NCBI RefSeq assembly: GCF_021130785.1
Contig: NW_025777627.1
Span: forward strand, 21,518 to 85,517
From: Homalodisca vitripennis
Lineage: Eukaryota; Arthropoda; Insecta; Hemiptera; Cicadellidae
Direction of reading: 5' to 3'
Length of the DNA: 64,000 nt
The notes under the pieces were generated by a model, which saw nothing but the letters and a program-made list of their open reading frames with translations, was not told the origin of the DNA and made no database searches. Of the stretch, positions 46,151 to 57,949 are shown piece by piece. Position 1 is the first letter of the stretch; the number at the start of each line of letters is the position of its first letter. A program made the position numbers and the translations under genes.

Positions 46151-46900
46151 CCGTGTTAACATAGAATGTAAAAATTATTGTTTATACAATTCTACTATTC
46201 ATTTATTGTGTTAGAATATTTTGCAAGTACGACAATGAATAAAAGAAAAACTGTATGTAAAATATATTGCTACCCAATCCAAAATGTTGATATTGCTGTG
46301 TTCCCAATTTTATTATATTAATACATTTCAATTAGAGAGTTCTGGGGTGAGTTTCTGCGAATATCATTGTAATTTTGCTTTTGACTCTTCTAATAGTTAT
46401 CCAGAATTATTTTCGGTACAGTTCTGCTATTCAGTTATTGCGTTAGAATATATCGCAAATAATAAAATGTATATAAAACAAAAAACTGGATGTAAAATGT
46501 ATTGCTGACCAATTCAAATTATTCATATTGCTGTATTCCTGATTTTATTACATTAATACATTACAATTAGAGAGTTCTGGGTAGAGTATCTGCGAGTATC
46601 ATTTTATTTTTCATTAATATGTTCAAAATTTGAATCTTAACTTCCCCTTAAATAATTATCATCATTATTCATATAAATTGTAGTAACGAAAAATATTTAT
46701 TGCTGTTGCCTCAGGTGATACCATTTTAAATTAATTTTCGAGATAACCATCCCATAAACCTTTCTTCGATAGTTGTAGATCTAGTCCACATCCGCATGCA
46801 CAGTTTACGAGTATATTATCATACAATAAGTTTATTGTATGAATTATTGGTTGCAGTTGAGACGTGAATACTACAGTTAGCAAACGAAACACTAAAAATT
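46151..46900. other. AT-rich DNA with an internal 240-bp duplication
   Basis: The block near 46205-46370 and the block near 46435-46600 share words in the same order (GTTAGAATAT, GCAAAT or GCAAGT, GTAAAATATATTGC or GTAAAATGTATTGC, ATTAGAGAGTTCTGGG, TCTGCGA), with an offset of about 240 bp. This is an old tandem duplication. No gene recognised. Confidence 0.5.
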
Positions 46901-46904
46901 ATAA

Positions 46905-46949
46905 ATATATATTATATATATATATATAATAACAATGAGTTAATAACAA

Positions 46950-46991
<42 letters not shown>

Positions 46992-47132
46992 TATATTTAA
47001 TAGAATAATAAATCGTAAACTAAAACCCTTTTAATTAAAATTAAATTAAAATAAAAATTAAAAGGGTTTTAGTTTACGATTTATTATTCTAACATAAAGA
47101 TAACCCTATAATGTGGAGTTCATAATATATTT

Positions 47133-47182
<50 letters not shown>
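46905..47182. repeat. (TA)n tracts flanking a hairpin
   Basis: TA runs at about 46905-46925, 46948-46985 and 47137-47182 lie on either side of the 47001-47091 palindrome. Confidence 0.9.
47001..47091. repeat. Perfect 36-bp inverted repeat with 19-bp loop
   Basis: The left arm 47001-47036 starts TAGAATAATAAATCG and ends CCCTTTTAATT; the right arm 47056-47091 is its exact reverse complement, 36 of 36 bases. The 19-base loop is A/T only. Transcribed or extruded, it would be a very stable hairpin. It has no coding content. It may be a tiny foldback element, or a palindrome made during replication or assembly. Confidence 0.95.
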
Positions 47183-47187
<5 letters not shown>

Positions 47188-47461
47188 AAAGTAAAATGCA
47201 TATGTAGTTTTCTTTAATAATGAACCATTTAGTACATGTGTATCGAATTCAATGTTTTATTACACAAACTACATTATTACCAACACCATATCTCCCTAAG
47301 GAGGTTATGATTCTAAAATATTGAATTAATTACCGTTATTCTTTTGCTTCACCGAAAGCCTTAATAAAATAATATTCTCAATAAATGTTACATAAAATGA
47401 CATTATATAACTTATTAACTTCAAATTATTACACCCATACGTTCCCGTCCCTGTAAAAAAA

Positions 47462-48120
47462 ACTGTTTCTGAGCTAAGAATTAGTTTGCAGACCTCGATC
47501 AATATGTTCGTCAATATAAAGCACTAGTGTAATTGTCAATGTATCACTTTGAATAGAGCGCGCATTTGTGACAAATGACATGTAAGCTGTTTCTAGGCTA
47601 AGGATCAGTTGCAGACCTCGATTAATATGTTCGTCAATATAAAGCACTAGTGTAATTGTCAATGTATCACTTAGACTAGAGCGCGCATTTGTGACAAATG
47701 ACATGTAAGCTGTTTCTAGGCTAAGGATCAGTTTGCAGACCACGATTAATCTGTTCTTCAATATAAAGCACTAGTGTAATTGTCAATGTATCACTTATAC
47801 TAGAGCGCGCATTTGTGACAAATGACATGTAAACTGTTTCTGAGCTAAGGATCAGTTGCAGACCTCGATTAATATGTTCGTCAATATAAAGCACTAGTGT
47901 AATTGTCAATGTATCACTTAGACGAGAGCGCGAATTTCTGACAAATGACATGTAAGCTGTTTCTGGGCTAAGGATCAGTTGCAGAGACCTCGTTTAATCT
48001 GTTCGAGTCTGAGAGCTCTTAAAGTAAAGGGCTAGTATATTTGTCTATTTATCACTTGGACTAAAGCGCACATTTATGAAAAAGGATTCGTAAAATGATC
48101 AAGAACCAATCAAGGATCAC
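47462..48120. repeat. 123-bp minisatellite, about five units
   Basis: Units carry TCAATATAAAGCACTAGTGT, AATTGTCAATGTATCACTT, GCGCGCATTTGTGACAAATG and GTTTCTGAGCTAAGGATCAG. The GCGCGCATTTG word (one copy GCGCGAATTTC) recurs at about 47557, 47679, 47802 and 47926, steps of 122-124 bp. A sixth, diverged unit runs to about 48120. The period is a multiple of three and the minus strand reads a 41-residue repeat, MSFVTNARSS then LSDTLTITLVLYIDEHINRG, open through each unit and broken only by a one-base difference at AGTTTGCAG versus AGTTGCAG. Whether this is coding is unknown. Confidence 0.9.
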
Positions 48121-48235
48121 AGTTGCAATCCTCGTTTATAAGTATTTACGCTGGTAACATACTCAATCAGTATTACGCGTGATTGATAATGTTATCTATG
48201 TATTTAACAGATGGTAAATTAAATTAGTCCTTTAA

Positions 48236-48440
48236 TTATTGGCTGAGCGTTAGCAAAGCCTGAAACTCGAGTTTCTGGCAAATACTATTTCCCCTATCTT
48301 CCCAAGCACTATATCTATAAAAGTAACCGACTTACAGACTTTTCAACTAGGAGATTGATGATGGGATTTGGATGAGCGTAAGATAATTTTTTACTTTGTT
48401 CTCATGGGTAACTATGATGCTAACAAGAAAAAATGCAGAA
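48236..48440 (+). repeat. Dispersed repeat, family R1, copy 4
   Basis: Contains GGCTGAGCGTTAGCAAAGCC, GAGTTTCTGGCAAATACT, GCACTATATCTATAAAAGTA and CGACTTACAGACTTTTCAAC. This copy seems to hold the 5' start word of the family, GGCTGAGCGTTAGC. Confidence 0.55.
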
Positions 48441-48444
48441 TAAA

Positions 48445-48945
48445 AAAATTTAAAAATGTTGATAAAATTCATAGGAGTGTATTTGCTCACTACATTCAGT
48501 TTTAAATGTTCTCAACGGCATTCTGTGCAAAATGTGATGTGATTTAACATGTACTATTATCAAACAAGATGTTGCTTTTATTTAAAAATGGAGCTTTAAA
48601 GGGGAATTTCTATTTTCTACATATGCCCCTTTTCGATATTAGTGGACACAATGAGGCAGATTGATCAAATTCAGATATTTAAATAAAAAAATCCTATACT
48701 ATTAGGTGTTTGTTTTAAATTAATATATAATTTCCAATAAGAAGAGAGCTTCAAGAATTTAATCATTTAAGATCCAAAAATATCTATACTCGCCTAATAT
48801 TATAATGTTTTTTTGTGTATTATGATGAGGTACTCATTCTGGCAATTGTTTTGGTTTCATAAAGTTCAACGTAAAATGATAGTAATCAAATGATGCTTTG
48901 ATTTTGTTAACGTACTTCAGCAATTTTATGCAGACAGAACTGTTA
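48445..48945. other. AT-rich intergenic DNA, no gene seen
   Basis: No coding, RNA or repeat similarity recognised. Confidence 0.45.
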
Positions 48946-48947
48946 AA

Positions 48948-49058
48948 AGCGTTTAAAAGGAGGTAATAAATGTAAAGCGCGTTCTAGTCTAATCTCATGA
49001 ACAAGTTTGTTTAACCGTAGTCTGCGGATGTATGCAAATTTATTGCTTAAGCCGCATT
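48948..49058 (+). repeat. Dispersed repeat, family R2, copy 2
   Basis: Inverse partner of 27570-27665, with GGAGGTAATAAATGTAAAG, TCTAATCTCATGAACAAG and GTTTGTTTAACCGTAGTCTG. No terminal repeats found. Confidence 0.7.
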
Positions 49059-49059
49059 A

Positions 49060-50550
49060 TTTTAAGTACACTGTCGTACACGTGGACCTAATACATTGAA
49101 CACCGTGTATAGAAAGTAAATCCTAGTTCAGTTTTATATTGAAAAACTAGAATGGATAACATTAGGATTATATATAATTTTTTATACCTTAAAAACTTTG
49201 ATATAAGGAAGAAATTATATAAAGGAAAATGTATTTAATTCTTTGTTGATGCTTTAAAATTTACAAGTGTATTTTCGGTATTATTCACAGGTACAACTCC
49301 TTCTGCTTCATCCAACTTGCTTCTTGGTACATACTTGTTTTCAACTAAAATTGTTTGATACATTCTGAAGATAAAATATTTAATGCTGCTGAACATTAAA
49401 ACTCAAGTTTATAGTATCAATTTAAAGGCTTCGGAATGAAATATTCCACTAACCTTTATCAATTTTCCTTAATCTGACATTAAAAGAACGTATATGTTCC
49501 TTTAAACAACTAGCATTTTTTTCTACACTGTGTGATTGATTTATAGGTAAATCCTATACAAATACAAATTATACGTAAAAAAAGACGTTTTTTATGCTCC
49601 GTGAGGAAAATTCCTGGCCACCCACGGCTTCAGTTTATATTTCAGAGTGTCAAAACTCATTTTTCTGAAATACAGATTACTTTGTTGCTTTAATGTTTTG
49701 TTCATGTAATTGTATAATGCAGCGTGTTTTAATTTATTAAAGACATAGCGTAGATTCCTAACAAAAATAAACAGTTAAAAATACATATGCAGTCTCTCAA
49801 CTCATATAATAATATGGATTTAAACATTAAATATTTATTTTTCTTTTCGTTTAGACGTCAGTATAAATCTTTTAAATAATATTTTTGCATACCGCACAAT
49901 ATGTATGAAAATAAAAAATATAGCTATGGTAAATTTTAGCTAGATGTTTATTACATCATGAGAACATATCGTATGACAGTTACAACGTTAACGGTTGGAT
50001 TAAGCATTGGTTTCACTGAAATTTGTAATCACTTGTGAGCCACTGATATACCTGTGAGGTACGTGGATATTTTCTGAAAGGCAGACCACTCGAAGTTACA
50101 CTGCCTGGACCTATACAGAGCGAGGCAGCCAGCTTTGAAGAACGAAACTAACTGTCCACTGGTAAACTACAGGACGTTTTGAGTTGGAGATGGTTACAAT
50201 AGAAGAAATCAGCTAAAAACTATTGCAGAATAAATTTGGTACAAGCAACAAGTAATACAAGTAGTTGCAACTAGCAAATAGGTTGAAACAACTAGCGCGA
50301 GCAGACGACATCACCAGCGGTAGCCGAGAAAGGCTCGGCACGGCTTTCGGTCCGACCATCGGCCAACAAAATAAAAGAAGCAGATGCCACACAGTAATTA
50401 TCCATTTTAAAATTACAATGAAGGAATACCCTCCCCCTTTTCTCCATTCAATTATATCTCGCTGTATTTGTTGATTTCCTGTCTTAGATATTGAAAGGAT
50501 TATAACAACTAAAATCGAATGTTGAGTTAAGCTCTAGTTCATCTAACTCG
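49060..50550. other. Intergenic DNA with a GC-balanced block at 50040-50400
   Basis: Most of this is AT-rich and featureless. The block around 50040-50400 has balanced composition and CGGTAGCCGAGAAAGGCTCG, a small palindrome, plus ACAAGTAATACAAGTAGTTG repeats. A 69-codon frame at 50265-50474 has no domain. A short exon or RNA cannot be excluded. Confidence 0.3.
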
Positions 50551-50553
50551 TTT

Positions 50554-50950
50554 TGTAGTGTCTGGGATCAGGGCGCTGTTTCAGATTTGACTCCTACAAT
50601 CTATAGTCATGGGATGTCTCATGAGATAAAAAATCCTGCGACAAAGAAGGTCAAAATGAACTCATTGAATCTTTTCTACATCAGAGACAACTAGGTCATA
50701 AAATATAGTTTAATATATTTATGCTATCGTTGTTTTAACAGTTGCACAAAAGAGTACACTATAATGTGATAGACCCAATCTCTACGCACAGTGCGGCAAC
50801 ATAACATAGGTTTCCTAGACATAACGTAGCTATAATAATGAGAAAGGTAATCAACGGGAATGTTGAGACATAAACTACTGTACAGTGCACCTGAGAGACA
50901 AGCATGACTCCAGATTGTAGGAGCCAAGTTGGGATTCCAGACTCTGTAAT
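50554..50950. repeat. Foldback-like element with 60-70-bp imperfect inverted ends
   Basis: GACTCCTACAATCTATAGTC at 50589-50608 is mirrored by GACTCCAGATTGTAGGAG at 50907-50924, and the outer word GTGTCTGGGATC is mirrored by GGGATTCCAGACTC. The inner flank GGGATGTCTCATGAG has a counterpart in CTGAGAGACAAGCATG. The spacing gives an element of about 390 bp without coding sequence, in keeping with a MITE. Confidence 0.5.
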
Positions 50951-53570
50951 AAGAGGAAGGTGACCTGGAGTTTAATTCAGCATACGTTAAATCAGCTCCT
51001 TCTCACCATAGCAACGTTATGAGTCTACTAAACTATTGTAATAGTCATCTTTAAATTTGAAGAACTCTTAAATAACAGGTATTCCATCTATAATTTTATA
51101 AAAATTCTATGACTAGTGACCCTACAGAAAAAAATAAGAGAACTGTATTTTTTTAAGTGTAAAAGAGATGAATTGCTGAATAAGTAATCTAAGTTATTTT
51201 TAACTATAGTTTATAAGTAGGAAAGTATTCATATAGTTTGTGAAATTATATTATAAACTGTTATGTAATTTGAAACGAAGTTAAAAGCGTTAGGAAATGT
51301 TAGCATTTAAAATGTTTACTTTTGGTGTGTAGAAAGTGTTATTGGAATTATTCTTTTTTTATTTAACTTTACTGAAAGATGTAGCTTTAATTTCATCACC
51401 GATCATTTAGATTCCAGGAGTCAAGTCTGTAAACGATGGCGTCAGACGCACAACGAGGAATGTAAACTGGAGCTAAAATTCAACATTCACTTCAAATCAA
51501 CCCTTCTTAAAATATCTATGTATAGTATTTTAAATTAATTATTTTACACATTCATTTTTATTTTATTAAAGATTTCCAAATTTAATTTTAAAGTTTTAAA
51601 TTGAAATTACGTGAAAACACGTGAATTTATGCTATTGTTAATATTTTTTTATAAATTTTAAATAGTTCACAAAGTTTTTCACAATATTTCCTCTTTGTTA
51701 AAAAAAGTTCTATCTCGTACAATAAATACAGAATAAAGAGTATGGTCAATTTTTAAAAAACTAACACTTTTTCTTGCAATAAAAGTCACTTTAAAATACT
51801 TAAAACCATAATGCTCAGTCTTCTTTACACATCTTATTTTGAAAACACAATTTCTTAAAAATTTTAAATTAATACTTGAAAAATTTACTCAAAAGGTACA
51901 AATTTCAAAATCTCCAAAAAGGGCCAAAAAAATACTCCGAAGGTCTCCTAAAACCAAACAGTTTCTTTGCACATGGACTAATATAACAAATCCTTAACTC
52001 TATCGTCTAAAAATGTTCAATTCACATAATCGGGGAAACCCATTTTTCCTGCATAAAGTGAATATTAGAATATAATTACGTATTTAATGGAATCAGGCAG
52101 CAACTTACAGATTATGTCAATTTGAGTTGCACCTCAAACGAGTTGTGCATTTTATACAGATACTTCACTGATCAATTGTATATAGAGCCAGTTTATCATT
52201 AGGGAGGGGAAGGTGGGATAGTTAGGGCATACTCACATGCTTAACAAAGAAAATCATGTTCATCCGCGTTAGGATCGGCCGCCGCTCCGCCTCAGCTAAT
52301 GGTGCTATATTTCTATGTCAACACCAAATAATCGGATATTTGACATAACTTATTTATCATTGTGTGCCACTTTACAAAGTAACATTTCCAATTTGTGATG
52401 ATTGTTAATGCATTTTTGTACATAAGCGAAAATGATTTTTAAACAAAGCATGCTTTGCGTAAAAGTAGCATATAATCATTAGTAAAAACATAAAATTAAA
52501 CATTGGTATTAAAAATTTTAGTTAGGGTTTACTTACTCAGTCAGTAATCATTAAGTAAACTATTATTAACCAATTGTTAGTACAGATTAGTAACGGTTTT
52601 TTTACTGAGCCAATAAACCCCTCGATTTATTACGTTTAAAAAATAAACGTCAAGTGATATTTCATAGCTTAAGTTCTGTTCTTTATGAAACAGTACATTT
52701 AAAATATGTATTGTACAGTACATATGTAAAGTAAAATAAAGTGTTAGTTCGTTATTAAAAATTATAATTATTCCAAAACTTCCTGCAACATGGGATTTTT
52801 TATATATGCCCTTTCCTAGTTGTATTTTTTTCATCGTTGAATGTTTTAAGGTCAGCCTTCGAACAAAGAAGTCATCCCACAGCGTAGAACTATGATAGTA
52901 GTGTATACCATGGATCGGAGGTCACTAGAAAGAAGAATGACAACAGTTCCAGACTTAGTGTGCAGCCTCACTAACGTTAAATTGACTGAATGTCGTCCAT
53001 GCGGCTCGCAATTTTTATTTGCTGCTAAAACTCCAAAAAATGCTTATGTTTTGTGTTTAGGAATCTTCACCCACAGTGCACAGTCAAGGGTTAAGTCGTT
53101 TAAAAAATTATGATATAAAAAACCGGCAGTGGAGGTCAATCAGGAGCAAGTATCGTTGAAGAATGGATCAGGAGATTAGAGCGGTGTTTCCTGTGACTTT
53201 TCAGCTTGTTTGTGGAGTGTTCGTCGACAGGGATAAGTTGAATGTTAATTATATGACCATAACGATGTGGTTGTCAGCTAATCATAAGCTCATTCTTTTT
53301 ATTAAGCTTGAAAAAGCTGAACAGAAGTAGTAAGCTTTATATGATTTTGGAAAGATTTTTATATGTACGTTTTATATGACGAATATGTCCTGCAGGATAG
53401 TCTCTCAAATCATTTAAGTTTATACTTTCAAAATCACTTTGCCTGTAATTTATTTTATATGCAAAAGAATTCAATTCTACATTGGTCTTATATTTGTCAC
53501 AATCAAAGAACTAAGTCCCGATTGTGAATTGAATAAACCTATTTTATAAAAGTGAATTTAATTTGACCCT
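50951..53570. other. AT-rich intergenic DNA, no gene seen
   Basis: No gene recognised. GAGCCAGTTTATCATTAGGG at 52186-52205 resembles the reverse complement of 54380-54400 (GAGCCAGTTTAGTATTAGGG), which could be distant inverted ends of one element. A small GC-rich word GATCGGCCGCCGCTCCGCC lies at about 52273-52291. The 73-codon plus frame at 52892-53113 has no domain. Confidence 0.35.
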
Positions 53571-53574
53571 CCAT

Positions 53575-53880
53575 TTTGTGCATGGTTTTTAAAAAGTACG
53601 AAAAATAAGAAAACCATAAAAGAAAAGCGAAAAAGAACGAAAAAAAAGTAACAAAATAGAAAAAAAAAAGAACAAAAGACAAAAGAAAGGAATAAAAAAA
53701 GAAAAAAAAAAATAAGGAACAAAAAAAACCACACAGAAAAAAAAAACGACAAATTAGACGAAAAAAAAAAGAGAAAAAGAAACGGATACGAAAGGAGAAA
53801 AAAACGAAACGACAAAAAAAACGGCAAAAAAGACGAAAACAAAAAACAAATATAAAAGACATAAACCCCTAGGACATAAT
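53575..53880. repeat. Degenerate A-rich purine tract of about 300 bp
   Basis: Runs of A broken by G or C every few bases, such as GAAAAAAAAGTAACAAAATA. There is no fixed period. The Phe-rich open frames on the minus strand (53539-53862) are due to composition. It could be a decayed poly-A or simple purine repeat. Confidence 0.8.
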
Positions 53881-54824
53881 AATAAGAAAAGTAACGAAAA
53901 TAAATGGATTTCTGAGTTTGTTGTCGTAAGATGTCCCGGACTTTACTGTATAATCGCCCGTGGTGTTACTGTCGAAGTGGATGGTGCCGTATCATGCGCT
54001 GGAGATTGTTCCCCTCTCCTGATTACAATGCTCGAATATCCCATGGTAGTATCCGATAACCTCAATATTACCATGCGAGTATTAACATTAAGACCTTTTT
54101 TTATTGGGCTGTTTCAAGTTGCGGTGTTCAGTGGACATTCAATACAATTCGTTCGCCGTAGCCTGATAAATGAGTAAAATCAACATTAAAATCCTATAAC
54201 TATTGTAACAGCCAAAAATTAATATAATATTTTATAACGAACCAAATTTATTTTTAATTGAAACGCTTTTATGTGATGATACAGATCAAAATCATCTAAG
54301 CGCTTTTGATTGTCTTATATGATTTTTTTAAAAACCTTCTGTATTTAGAACAATAAGTGAAAAGTCTCCTAAGTGTGCCCTAATACTAAACTGGCTCCAC
54401 ATTATTTATCCGATATATTAAATGTATTGTAATGTCTATTTAATTGTGAAAACAAAACAGGATTATATATAAAGAAGTATCCCATGAAATAAGTATATCT
54501 CAACACAGATTATGTCTTGTGTCAAGATACTTCCACAAAGCCTCTTACAAATTTTTGTAATAGCCTACTCCATGCTCGTATGAAGTGGCAATCGTCGGGG
54601 ATAGTTTAACATAATACCCCCCTTATCTACTTCGTAAGGTATTTCCGGTTGTGTCAGCAGGTATTGATCATGCTGACACTCATCACCAGCATTATGTACG
54701 GAAACAAAAATTTCATATAATAGTTTAGTTCTCTAATAAATTAAAACATATTATCGAATCTCCATTTTTAACGATCGTGGGCTGGAATTGGTATAATGTA
54801 ATATAAACATTAGAAAAAAAAGCT

Positions 54825-54825
<1 letters not shown>
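53881..54825. other. Intergenic DNA with one unassigned open frame
   Basis: A 66-codon plus-strand frame at 53977-54177 begins MDGAVSCAGDCSPLL and lies in sequence of more even composition than its surroundings, but shows no recognised domain. The rest is AT-rich. Confidence 0.35.
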
Positions 54826-54877
<52 letters not shown>

Positions 54878-54892
54878 AGAGAGAGAGAGAGA
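54826..54892. repeat. (GA)n microsatellite abutting the LINE 3' tail
   Basis: About 67 bp of AG repeats with one TAG break, joined directly to GATACTTT repeats, the tail of the LINE on the minus strand. The same purine strand carries GA again beyond 63517. Confidence 0.95.
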
Positions 54893-55559
54893 GATACTTT
54901 GATACTTTGATACTTTCTTTATTTTACCCTCCCCGGTTTTGGACCAGAGGTCCACTCTTACACGACCGGACGAGGCTCAAATTTTAGTAGACAATTACAT
55001 TGTTTATTTTTTACAGAGTTGTGGCACAATCAATTTTATACTAACAAACACATGAAACCATTGAGTATTATTTAAACTCATAATAATCTTACTTAACTTT
55101 ATCTAAACTTTAAATTGAATTGTTTAATTATAATATATTATTTGACTAAAATTATTTTACCATTATATAATTATTGGTCGATTTAGAAACACCTATCTTA
55201 CAATTATTTTTCTACGGAAAAAGTTTTACACACAAATTTTTAGTAATTTCTATTTAATTTATTTACTAAAAACTTAAATGCGCAAAATGTTTCTACTTTC
55301 TTATATTGCATGTACACACAATGAAAACACATTTTTTACTGTTTTAAATATAATTAAACCTATTGACTTAATCAAATTAACAACAACAAATATACAGGTG
55401 GAGTTACTCTAGACAGTATAATATAAATCTAATATGAATTTTAATCAGTTTTATCCTAACAATGCTTAAATTTTTCAACTTTAGACTACCCTTTAAAAGC
55501 TAACAAATCGATTTCTCAAATAAAACGTGGTATTACAATAAAATTATAACATCTACAAG

Positions 55560-57750
55560 ATAAGAATTAATATGTTTCTCCTGCTTACGGATGACGTACA
55601 TTAACAACATTACTCAATATCTTTTTACTAACCCTTGAGTCCTTCAATAATTTTTTTAAAAGTTTTGTTTCTGAAGGAACATTTTTTATATTATTGTCTA
55701 AAACACCTCATTAGTTCCTAATAGATTTTACATGAAAAGAATTTGTATAAATCACCAAATATTTGTATTTTTACGTTCTGTTGAATAGGAAAGAGCAAAG
55801 TATGTGACTTTCCAAAAACGAGTAGTTTCCTTTGATGGAACATTATACATTATTAAAGTAACGCTCAAACAGATAATCGTCGGTTTTTCATATTTCAAGA
55901 TATCTTAAACAACATTGTTAACACATGAATAATTCTAATTCTTATTCTCCTAATTTTTTAACCATCTTAAATTCCAATAATAAATAGTTACATGATTCGT
56001 CCAAGTTTTAGGTTATAAATATATCTTATACAACGCAGTATATGTGCTTACCTGTAATTTATTATTCATTAGTGAGTTTATGTTATATAAATCACAATAT
56101 GCTGCTTGAAGCGTAATCACAAAAATGGGAATTACCAATGTCTGTAAATCATTAAGTTTCTTTACATGTACTGATGGGATTAAAACTAAGTCTTATTAAA
56201 CTGGTATAAAACATTTGATAAACTTTCTTGAACTATTAACTATCCCACCTGTTCGGGCCGCAAGATAAAGTGTTTGACATATTAAGACCTTAAATTTACT
56301 AAAACTATTTTCCATATTTTCAAGTACTGTTCCTTCAATCACGATCTGGTAAATAACATTTTCATAATCTAATATTGCTAAGGTTCGGGATGGTTTACCC
56401 AATATCATAGACTTACATTTTAAAGCAATCAATATTTAAAAACCCATGCCTTTTACACCAGCTAGAAATATTACATAAATCGGCGTTCATTGCAATCAAC
56501 AGCTTCATTTTTAACCTTATTTATATTACAACTTTATGTACAGCTGCATATCATTCAGCATAACACATAAATTTTGCTAAAACCCCATAATAATTTCATA
56601 TATTCTATTTATAATAAAGTGAGAAAAGTAGAGGCTGACAATGTTGATCCCTGGGGAACTCCTACAGGACTTAATCTTCCAATTGGATAACATTCCACCA
56701 CTAGTTATTTAACCCGTTGATTATCTATTCAATAGATATATCTGAACGCATTGAACTACATTGTCACTAATATTATAATACTCCAAAACTCCTGCTAATA
56801 AACAACTTCATGATTTAGCACAGTCGTAAGCCCACGACCTGAAATCTAGAAGTGTTTAAGGACTACTATTTCCCTATTTAATCCCATTGACAAGCCTTAT
56901 ATCGTCCCGTAAATCCTAATCAGAGAGCCGTCTGATACTATACAATTGGTCTATATCCAGATTGGTATTTACATAAAATATTACACTCATTAGACATATA
57001 TAGATAATTTGGTTGATACTCAACACCAACTTATCCATTATTTTTACCCCGAAAAAAACACAACATATTAATAGGTCTATAATCCCTCTTAGTTTCCTAG
57101 TAGCCGCATCCTCTTAACTTTAGGTAAACGTAAGAAATTAATGCATTTTTTCCATTGACTTGGATAGCTACTATATAACAAAGAAAAATTAAAAAAACGT
57201 GTAACAACACATCTCGTATTTCATGAAAAATCAATCTAATAAACTTTATATGTATATCCGTCATTACCCACAGCGTTAGATGATATATCCATAATTGCTT
57301 TGTAAACAGCTTCAACAGTTATTTGCGTGAAGTTAAAAGTTATTTGCTTCCACAACATCTCTTATTTTCATAATATTCTAACAAATCCCACATTATTTAT
57401 GCCACAGAAATAATTCATTGAGACAATCCAACTGAAACAACCGGATCACCTAGCTGTTTCGATTGTTTACCAGCTCCAAGATCTCTAATGAGTTTCCACA
57501 TATCTCGACTTGATCTGCTCCTCACTTAAATAATTTTTTAAAATATTTATTCCTCCCTCGTCCCTAATAATTCTCTTAACTCTATTTCTCATTACCCTAT
57601 ATTCGTCCCATAATTTCTCTATCTTTGGATCTAACGTAACATTTATACAACTTATCTCTATATAGCAATTAATTTTTTGATATCTTCATTGACCCACGGA
57701 CATACATTTATTTTATTACTTACATTTCTTAGATGAGATATATTTGTTAT
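55560..57750 (-). pseudogene. LINE ORF2 reverse transcriptase, copy A
   Basis: Minus-strand blocks are AYDCAKS near 56820 (from 'kAFDcVnh', the first catalytic Asp), GVLEYYNISDNVVQC, PVGVPQGSTLSA at 56630-56662, ILCYADDMQLY-equivalent near 56540-56570 (broken by a shift), then KCKSMILGKPSRTLAILDYE and MENSFSKFKVL in the 56196-56432 frame, corresponding to 'NpkKtk.milgs......l' and 'knLGv..d'. The tail includes RWLK- and LLKNYLKDSRVSKK-like pieces, the CR1 C-terminus. All core motifs are recognisable, none in one frame. Confidence 0.8.
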
Positions 57751-57949
57751 ACAGACTTGACAATGTCTTCTGACAGAAACTTTTACCTTATCATCCAATA
57801 GTATTACAGGTATAACAAATATATCCCATAATAACCCAACACACTCCTTTTAAAGTTCATCAAAAACCCCCCTGGACATTTTTAAAATCTCATACTACAC
57901 TTATATTTTTTAATTACATACAATTTAGTTTTTAAATTTATCTCTGTAT

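Noticed and set aside
47462..48120. CRISPR-like array
   Set aside because: Units of 123 bp are repeated throughout with no unique spacers, and the DNA is eukaryotic; it is a minisatellite.
53539..53862. Phe/Leu-rich 107- and 94-codon minus frames
   Set aside because: Shadow of the A-rich purine tract; two frames open at once.
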